This document shows positions 47,441 through 58,200 of a stretch of 64,000 bases of DNA, piece after piece. How positions within the stretch are numbered: position 1 is the stretch's first letter; the number at the start of each line of letters is the position of its first letter. This DNA is from Branchiostoma lanceolatum (taxonomy: Eukaryota; Chordata; Leptocardii; Amphioxiformes; Branchiostomatidae), in assembly GCF_035083965.1 (NCBI RefSeq), contig NC_089731.1:8097501-8161500 (forward strand), read 5' to 3'. The notes beneath the pieces were generated by a model. It searched no databases. It saw only the letters and a program-made list of their open reading frames with translations, and was not told where the DNA came from. The position numbers were made by a program, and so were the translations under genes.

Positions 47441-50400
47441 CTGCGTGTATGAAAAAAATCACAGGGTTTATCCATAGTGAACATCGATCCTGGTCTTATT
47501 AGCTTTTATTGCTGATACAATGTCTTATCAAACTTGTTTTGATTTCGGAAAGATCATGGATCACGATTCATGGTAATCAGTTGGTCAGATCTGAACATCA
47601 AATGCCAAAATCGTTATCGGTAATGATAGCCGATATCCATGACAGGTTGTAGAGTACAACATATACAGTGATTTGGTTGGGAACAATGATAAGTGAAATA
47701 AGAGGGTGTAAAAAGACTTGTCTACCGGTGCAACAGATGAAAAGTCATGATAAGCCCAAGACAAAAGTTATTTCGTAAAGTTCGAACTAACTAAAATTCT
47801 GTTCAAAATATCCTTTTAAAAGATTTGAATCAATCGTAGTGTGACAATCTTTAAGACATATAGTTTAGCTTGCTGTAAAGTGCACACGTACCGACGCAAT
47901 CGTCCTCGGAGACAGTTCCATCGCTGGTGGTGTTGGTGTTCTTCGGGCACCAAAGGCAGGTGGTTTGACCAGCGAGCGGTTGGTAGAAGCCTTGTCGGCA
48001 TGGCACGCACTCTGGTCCCAGACCAGTGTCTGAAAAGGTGCCCGGAGGACACATACCTGAGAGAAGAAAAAGGCGGCAATATTTATTAAGGTTTAAATGG
48101 CACTCCTAACAACATTCGGTTGTCAATCCAGGATATCCTTGTGCAATAGACATCCAAATCAAGGCTTACTTCCATCCAAGGACATTATATGTAGAACGTC
48201 AATGCTACACGGAATAATATTAGTAAAATCAAACACCACATTTGCATAAAACTGAAATTTTCCCGGTAGATGTAAAAACCCGTTAACAGCTTCTCTTTTA
48301 GTATGTAGCTTATGGCAAGTATGGTATGAATCTTATGAATCATACCAACATGGGCACCAACAAGAAATCGTTATATGGCACATTCATAGACAAAACAACA
48401 ACATAATTACCATAGATTCATAGATAAATTTATAGACTAAACAACAACATAATTACCATAGCAGTGTTCTTCTCTCTTGACTCCGGCTTCAGTCGTGTTA
48501 GTCCCGTTAGGACAGTCGTTACAGACGGTCTGGCCCGTCTCGGTTTGGTAGGTACCGACCGGGCAGTCCACACACTTCGGTCCGCCGGTGGTAACGGCCC
48601 AAGATGTACCCGATGGGCAACTGACTGTGGAAGATCAACATATCCGTATCTGTTAGGGGGAATCTCAAAAAAACATTTGTAAACTTCAAACTACAGTTTG
48701 TATTCAATGAAATTTTCTTTGTTTGTATTGCATACTCGGTAAACTGCATTCTTTCTTACTTGCCAAATTTACGATTTGCAATGTACCCAGCTAGTTGTAA
48801 AATGATAAAAGAACAACATCTGATAGCATACATTCGGCGTTGTTGATGCTACTAGAAAACTCGTAAAAATTATATTTCTTACCACATACTGTCTTGCCCC
48901 GCCTCTGCTTCGTCACCGCACCAGGTCTGCACATCTTTCCCAGACCTTCTGCAATTTGTTCGGAAACCTCTACAGTATGATGAAGAAAAAGCACAGCTGT
49001 GTTAGTGGTTACGACCATCGAGTATCAAATCCTAAGTTGTTCATTGAACCATAAAGGGTAAAGAAATTCTTCCTCGTGTACACAATTTTTCATAGAGGAC
49101 GCAGAAAAAAAATTTTGCCCTGAAATAATGCGAATGTTGCAAATTTTTTTGAAAAGTAATAAACTGACAGTGGTGAAGGACTTTTCCATCCTCTATCTTC
49201 TACTAGGGATGATGAAATACCTGCATTCATCAAGTTTATTTACCAGAAACGAGTACTTTGAAGACAAAAGTTCCTACTAAGGATGCATGTTTGTGTGAAA
49301 CACTAATTGTCTTGGTAGATTATTTTTAAACAACAAATGATGGACGAAAATACTGCCAGGTTTTTTTTATTTGAAAGACTACATGTCATTCAAGCTTCCT
49401 TTGAGAGAATGTTGGTTATTTGGACAAAACAAGCTCACCGACACAGTCTGGAACCTTTGACGTCGGTCTCCAGACGCCCTCCTGGTTACAGGTGTACATA
49501 TCAGTAGCATCTTCTTCGAACGGTGCAAAGCCTGCGTTACAGCTCAACTGGCAAAACTTGCCCAGAAACCAACTGTCGCAGCTGAGGTCGCCATTTGCTG
49601 GTGGCACAAGCTCTTTGCACTCCTTCTCTGTATAAAGATTCGGTTTGTCATGGCAAAGTTTCGCTGTACGTTGTGCATGAAAACAGTCTATTACATCCGT
49701 GAATAGTTTAATCAGGTTGGTAAGTCACTGAATAAAAAGATTCTTTTTACACAACCAAGAGATTTATTCCACTGACGTTCAGGTGACCATCTGTCCCCTT
49801 CTTCAAGGCAATTTTGACTGGTTCACCTAGCAATGCAGCACAGGTGTTGCTGCTTATACACCTGCAGCATATTTAAGCGGTATAAGCAGCAACACCTGTG
49901 CTGCATTGCTATGTGAACCAGTCAGAATTGCCTTGAAGAAGGGGACAGATGGTCACCGAAACGTCGGTGGAATAAATCTCTTGGTTGTGTAAAAAGAGTC
50001 TTTTTATTCAGTGTCTATTACATTTGTTAGCTATCTGAACGATTACGCAGTACTCCATAGTGGGGACATGGTAACACATATACATTGACTACGTTGGATT
50101 AATTGAAACTATTTGAAATCTGGTAACTCAAAATAGCTTAAATTTTCTTAGATAGGGACCTTTGGTATACTTTGTAGTTGGTTGTGTATACGTAGATGAT
50201 ACTAGTAGTACTTACTCTTAACGTGGATAGTGAAGACACAATCGGCAAAATTGCGGTGCTCGTCGCTGGCGGTGTACTTAACGTAGTAGATTCCCCAAGT
50301 GAAGGGCCTTGAAAGCATTGGAAAAACATTTAGAAGCCAGCAACCTTCGTGCATGTACGAGAAGTCATGGTCATGATGCAAGTTATGACACATACATTGT

Positions 50401-53400
50401 TTTGTTTCGAATAGATATAGTGTATGTTCTGAATATATTGCAAAGAAAATAGATATCAAGGAAAATAATGTGATGATTGCTGGTCTCGACAGCATTTTTC
50501 AAATGTTTCACTAAAGGTAAAGATTGAGAGCAGAGCGCATTAGCCTGTGATATTTCACACAAGGGAATAATTCAAAGACTTCATCACCTGTTCGGTTCCA
50601 CGATGTGCGTGGTGCTTTTTAGTCCGACGTTGTCCACAAAAACTGGGTCATCCCACCTGACGACTGGTGCACTCTCCGCAGTTTCAATCACCTGAGACTC
50701 GGGGCAGAACTGCACAGTAGGCGGCTCAGTGTCTGTTGTGATAGTTGAAAGACAAAAGAACTCATTCAAGATACATTTCTCACACTTAGAGCACCAACTA
50801 GAGCGTAGTCTGAGGATGCCGTAGCCTGCAAAATGTAAGCTGCTTGTAAATTTAAGTTTGCTTACTTTGCAACTGAAAGAGCAAATTTTGGGTTTGCTTA
50901 TGGAAGTTGCAGAAGTGTTGTCTGACATTTTGCAAGATCGAGCCACAGATTCGTCGATGTGTCACCGGTCTGTTGCCGTCAACATCATATGTATGAGGTG
51001 TTGATGCCATAATATGTACACATGTGATCAGCATGTGATGCTTGATTTGCTTTGGTGATGAGAACGGACCTGAACACATTTGCCGTACAATCGTCGTGCG
51101 ATCGCAGAACAGGACAGTCGCACATGTCCTACAAAATGTAGGAAAAGGTTGAGAAAAAGGATGTCTTAGATCGGCGGTTGGTTCTGTCACAGCTTCTGCG
51201 ACACCAACATCTACAACGATTTCGACTGCACCGTAAGCAACTATTTTGTACATCTCCATTCATTTGATACTTACCAAGAATACGGACCCTCAAGGTGCAT
51301 GTAGCTGTTTCGTCGTTGTACCCGTGAGCGGTGAAGACTACCTTGGTCTGCCCAATGGTGAAGTTGTTTTCACCCAGGACATAGTCACCATCAATGGTGG
51401 TCGGGTAGTTGGACTGTGGTGACGTCAGGTTTACAACCACGTGACTCTCCCCTGGTCCAAGTTCCATGTTGACGTCATCAGGACAGACGACGTACGGTTC
51501 TGGAAAATCTGTAGACAAGGAATGTGTGGTCTATGAAATAATTAATGATTTCGATGGAATTTAATATGACTAAGCCTTGTCCTGTGTCATTATTACAAGA
51601 TGCATGTGATGTAGCATAGAGTAACTCAACATCTTTTTAGATATCACGTAGTCACATAATACTGTTTTTTAAACCAAGGCTATACAGGCGGTTTAATAAA
51701 AAAAAGAATGCCAATTCGGAAATCATTATAAAGAAGAAATTTCAGTTTCCCTCTAATATTCAGGCAATACAGTTTTGAAATGGTAGTATATGTTTTACTT
51801 GCAATTGTTTGTTGCGCTGATAACCAACATTACTGTACAGACAAACTCCTCGGATAATGATAGCTGCAAACGTTTAGAGAAAAATCTAGAGAGTGAGTCT
51901 TTCAATTAAATATTTCATCACAAAAACCTTCGACGCAAGTCCAGTCCTTGGGGCTCCAGTCTATGGTGACGTCACCAGGTGAGCCGACATTGGTGCATGT
52001 GGTGACTGCCTCCCCCCTCAGCCGGTAGTTTGTTCCACAGGACACGGTGCACCGCTTCCCAAACCTCGCCTGTTGCCGGCAACTCAGAGGGTAGACCAGG
52101 GCATGGTCTGGCAACGTCAGCAGTGGGCATTCCTTTGCTATAGAAAAGACATTTTCAAGGCGTATGAAGATACATGAATGTCAGTTAGGATTAGGGTTAT
52201 TTGAAAATGAATACATCAAAACTTTTGGTAGAAATACAATCATTTCACGTTACATATTTGCACACAGTTTGAACCTGGTAAGCAAAGGTCTTGGGCCCAA
52301 GGGCAATGCTGATGATGATTTCTTGTGTAGCAAATAGTACTTTCAAGTTGACTCGTTCAATGGCATCTTTTGTGACGGACAATAAATATTACATTCCACT
52401 TACGTGAGCATTCTATCCGTTTCTCTGACCACGACCCGGTTGTCCTACACTCCCGCACGATGTCTCCCTCCACGACTCGGCGAGCGGCAGGTTCAACCGG
52501 TTCGTACCCGTCCTCGCAGGTGTAACGACACTTTGTCCCTTTCACCACGTCTCTGGTGGTACAGTCTGTGTCACTGCCCACAGCGGTCACCCTTCCGCGT
52601 GTCGGATGGTATAACCCTGTACAGTTGATTGCTAAAAAGAAGGATGTGGAAATAGAGCGAGTGTTGATAGATCGAGTGTCAAACAATGTCTATTCTCAAG
52701 GAATACTTCTTTTTCATCCCATTCATTTTCTTGTCATTCATCTGTAGTCCTATCAGTGATCATTAGTGAATGAGTGACTGTGTGAGTGATTATGTGAATG
52801 ATCAATAAGTGTGAGTGACTTCGTGAGTGGTGAGTGACTGCGAGTCGTTGACTGACTGTGTATGCGCGCGTGTGTGTGATCAGTGAGTGCATACGTGTGT
52901 GAGTGTCACAATGAAGTGTCCTCTCTGCCCACTTGTAACTCCTATGGACACGACAATATATAGATGATAGTAATAGCTCATTGAAGAGTTACACTTACGT
53001 CTACAAGACTTGCCATCCAGTAGGTCGATCTGGTAACCTTCTGGACAGAGGCAGTAGAACGAACTCTCGACATTGACGCAGTCGTGTTCACACTCGTTTG
53101 TGCTGTCGTCAGCACACTCGTCGATATCTGAACAAATAAGACGAGAGGACACAATTAGTCAGATATGAGGAAAATGACGGAACGTCTTGAAATATATTAC
53201 CTACATCTTCTTCTTTTAGCACTCCCTTTCCGAGAGGTACATGTAGTCCAAAGGCTCACATCGGCAATGACAGTTACCTGTTTATGATTTACATATGTCT
53301 ACGGTATATCTTATATTACTTTCTTATTTTTGGCTTTACTTTCATTATTAGGTTGTTTGACTGTACTTGTTTGATTGTACTTTGTTATATGTTTTGTTTC

Positions 53401-55189
53401 GATGACGACACTGACATGAGACACCAGCGTGAGTATGTCGTCTTCAAGTCCTGTAATTAAATGGCATTTAATAAATAAAAAAGGAATGAGGCGGAGGACC
53501 TCAATTGACCTTTGACAACACAAATTATCTCTAAGACGACACAAATAATCTCTAAATAGCTCAGGCTTAGAAGAAGGCCCGGGAAAATAATTGCCAAAAA
53601 CTTATGGCGATCCAGACTTGTGTATTGCAGTCATGACTACTGAAATATCATGAAACATGAGTTTTTTATGTGAAATGCACCCAAAGGCAGTAACGCGTTA
53701 TCATCATTTGCCACAACAAGGTCAATAAGAAGAATAAGTTTTAAAATACTAGTATGCCGTTACCTGTACAATGGTATCCATCCTCCTCCAGCTGGTAACC
53801 ATTCAGACAGGAACACTCAGACCCTCCCTCGAAGTTTGCACAGGTGTGTTCACAGCCGCCATTGGCAAGGTCGCATTCGTTGACATCTATGAGAAAAGCG
53901 ACGTCACTTGGTTATAACAAAGTGCAACATTACAGTGAAATCGCAATTGTTTGAGTACTCAATATGACTTAAGTTTGATTAGATAAACTTTTCTTCAAAG
54001 CTAGATTTTTAAAAAAAGACAGATTTTTGGCCGTCTCATCCATTGTCAGACACATTTGGAATCGTAGTATTTCATTTTTGGTTCTCATTTTCACACTGAC
54101 GTTTTTAGTAGAATAGGATCTTGTTGTCTTTGATGTACTTCTAGACTAGGGCCAGGTAAAATTTGCCGTAAAATCGTCGTATGATCGCAAACTGAGGGTA
54201 TCCTTTGGGAAGTCGTGCGCCTGTCGTACAAAATCAGGCAGTCTTTTCATAGGAAGTCATAGGTCCTTGTTGGCGGGCGGTTATGCTTGGAAATTCTACG
54301 ACATACAGTATTGCAAAATCGTACAATAGCCAGAGACAAATGTGACCGTGTCGTTAGTGGTTTAGTGAAAAGGAAAGACAATGCTACATACCCACGCATC
54401 TTGGTGGCACCAAATATCCCCCTCCTCTTGGCTCCCACTTCCCCTCGTCTCCGCAGATGAGCTCGGAGGTCCCGGTGTTCTGGTAGCCTTGGTCACAGAT
54501 GTACGTCAGACGAGACTCGTACTTATTGCCGTTGGTCCTCTCAACTCTCCCATCAGTAGGTTTGACCACATCTCTCTCGGAACATGTGATCTCTGGAGGA
54601 TGATAAATAGAGTATAGACGCCTTTTATTGGTTGTCGGACCGTTGTCCATGTTTTGAAGATACCATGGTTCCAGTTAGAAACTCTCCGAGCAGAGGAGTG
54701 GGTCCGGCCGGTTTATGATGCGTTTTAAGGCGTTTTTGTCGGGCTTTCTACTTTGTCATGTTTGTTTTTGTGTGGGTCATAGAGACAAAAAAATCATGAC
54801 AAAGTCCTCTGCTTGGAGTTTACCAGTTTGGCGCGTCTATGTTTTCGTTAACGTTATTGCAATGGTTTACGGTTCTGTTGGATTTATTATGTTTAAAGAA
54901 GAGGGGAGGCAGTCATCAATGCATTTCGAACATTTGAGCTTAGACCTTATGCGCCAATAACACTTTTTACGTTTTCCATGTGCGCATGACCATATGCCTC
55001 CACATAGTACGTGCAAGGATAAAGGTCACTTTAAAAAAAATTATTGTCATGTGTATTGTATATATATGTATACGTACATGTAGGATGATTACGTGACAAT
55101 AATCTTGTTTTAAAGGGACCTTTACATATATATATATATATATATATATATAAAGAGAGAGAGAGAGAGAGAGATTAGAGAGAGAGAAA

Positions 55190-55234
<45 letters not shown>

Positions 55235-58200
55235 AAACTAAGAACAACTCACCGTAGTCACAATTTTTTTTTTTTTTTTTAACGAACTCGCTCAGTGCAA
55301 GGCCATAAGGGGCCACTCATCTAAGCACTGAACTAATTCTTACTGTAGCAGCATCTCTTCACCCTAGGTCAGAAATATCAATGCTCCAGACAAGCATTGA
55401 CTTCACTGACCCATTAGGAGAAGCAGGGGTTACGAAGGCTGCTCGGTAAATTCCCTACCCCATTCAGGCCGGAATGTTTTGGTCCACTCACACCGGGGCA
55501 TGCCCCTGCTCTTTTTCGAAAGATGTGGTGGGTTCTTTTTTCGTGCTCAAGGTGTGACTCTCCTCAAACACGGGACCTTCATTTTACGTCCTATCCGAGG
55601 GACGTCCCTAACCCTAGATGAGCTAGGTACTCATTTACACCTGAGTCAAGTGAGGAAAGTTGTGTTAAGTGCCTTTCCCAAGGGCACAACGTCGGGGCGC
55701 AAGTTCGGACATGTCTCTGGGCACCACCTAGGATTAGATCCCGGGACCCATTGTTTGACAGCCGCGTGCTCTACACTTGCGCCACACAGACGCCACAAGA
55801 CGCCATTCTTAAACTAGAGTATTCGAAGGATGTTACAAATGGAATTTCAGATACTGATGCAAATATCAAGAACTGAACACTTCATATGTTTTGATGGAAA
55901 TGCGATGGTACTTCATCGAATTCGAAAGATAATTCCAAATGTAGTAGGCTGGGTGTCAGAAGGATGACGGCTGAGACAACAACGATTTACCGGTTTCGAC
56001 CTTTTATTCAAAAGTCTTCATCAGAATGACAAAGAGTGGTACCGCACTTCCTTTTAATATAATTCCAAATGTACTTACCGATGCAATTCTTCCCGTTAGG
56101 TGCTAGATTGTAGCCTCTCCCACAGTAACACTTGCGGCCGCCTCGGATGTTCTGACAATATTGATCACATCCGCCGTTACCAGCACCGCATTCGTTGATA
56201 TCTGGGCAAGACAAAAAAAGGCGCAAGAAAAATAACTATACATGTAACTTGTTAACAATCATGTTTCAAAAATACTATATGGTCTGCCCCTGTCGCTCTT
56301 AGGAGTCGGGTTAAACAACAGTTTCATCAGTCCTGGCCTGGCAGTGGTTCTCCCTCTACTTCCGACTGCAGCGCCAAATTCACCACAAAACATGTTAAGT
56401 TAACTTGATTTTTTGCACAACTACTAGTATATGACAATACAATGAAATACAATCGACCTGATGCAAATATTCGTGTTGAAAATTAAAGTTTAACCTTGCA
56501 TTAGAATGATTTCTACCAACATATGAACTTTCAAGTTGAAATGAAACATAGTGTATGCAATTCAGTGACAAATGCATCTGAATTGTCATATACTTTTGCA
56601 TCAGCTAAGGATATAGGTATAGGGTAGCGTTACTGCAGGGTACATGTACATACCGACGCATCCATGGCCGTCTTTGTCCAGCTTGTATCCCTCACTACAA
56701 GAACACTTGTAGCTACCAGCGGTATTTTCACATTTGTAGTCACATGGTCCTTTGTTCTTCCAACCCCAATCGTCACATTCGTCAATGTCTGAAACGGAGA
56801 CAAAAACGGTCAGCGTGAACAAGAAGTAGAAGAAAACAGGCTAATATGTTTAAGACACTCGTATCTGAACTTCAGCTTTCATAATTCGTTACTTGAAATT
56901 TAGTCCTAAAACAAGTAATTTTTTTATAAAGTCGAAATGACCTGTACATTCCTGATGACTTTCAAGTAACATGGTCTTCAGGTCTGCATTCCCATTTTTT
57001 CTGATTCCCAAAACTGATCACGTGTAGAATTTATTCTGTACTCCATAATGCTTTGTAGAGCAGATCAGTTTCCCAGAATAGTTGTACAAGTTGCCATGCT
57101 TTATATGATACACAATTGTTGAGCAATTACTATCTTCAACAACCTACAGTTACACTCGATATCACCAGATAACCGGTCGTTTCTCTCCACTGTCAGTACA
57201 CTACACTGACAACATATCAGCACTTATGGCGGGTAGCATTTGTAAAGGCTCGAGCGGTGAAAACCTAGTACTACCTAGTACTACCTCCTGGCCGCCTCGC
57301 TGTGGTCCAATGTCTGGACTGAGCCATGGCGTTTGGTTATGAATAATTTCCCTAGATACCTGTGCAGGTCTTCTCGTTGCTGTCCAGGGTAAAACCAGCA
57401 CGGCATTTGCAACGATAGCCTCCTTGGGTGTTCTGACAAATGTGGTCACAGTCATGTCTTGTACGGCATTCGTTTGTATCTGTAAAGTAGAAGAACGCAG
57501 ACATCCGTTTGTTTCGCATCATGGTTATGAAGAAAAATATGTCATTTTCTCAACAACATGTCCATCATCATGTGGCGTCTCGGAAATCGAATCAACTTTG
57601 GTATGTTAAGATACTGCGTTGTTAATTTTAACTTTGACTTTGGGGAAAAAGTTAACAGTTAAACAAACACAAAAACAAACAAGCTTTATAAGTTATAACG
57701 TTACCTACCAACGCATGTTGTTCCTTTGGCTTCAAATCCGGTAGCACAGATACAGACGAAGCTTCCTTGCTGATTGATACACCGGTTTGGCCTTGGTCCA
57801 CACGGGTTCTTACGGCATTCATTGATATCTAAAGTGAAATACAAAAACACCGCACAGTGTGCTATGTCACTCATTTGTTACGGCATCGGCACTTAAAACG
57901 CGCACAACGTGCAAATTGATGTGCGCGCTATCTGGCTAAATGTGAAGTCATTCCTACATGTATAGTAATATCCATGCCAATAAACAACAACAATTACATT
58001 ATTATTAGTCAAACCTTTGTGTTTGTAACCAACCTTTGGAAGTATATCGTATTCACCCTGCTAATGGTATGACCAGAGTCGTCTGTATAATGACCATCTT
58101 TTTATAGTAACCATTTTGGCAAATCCCCATGCTATACTTTGACAAACGTCCCATTTAGATTGCGTAAATCTAGCTTGAAGCAAGGCCCATGACTCAGAGC

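Noticed and set aside
55141..55230. GA repeat as a CRISPR-like or satellite array
   Set aside because: It has no spacers and a 2-bp unit: an ordinary microsatellite in a eukaryotic intron.
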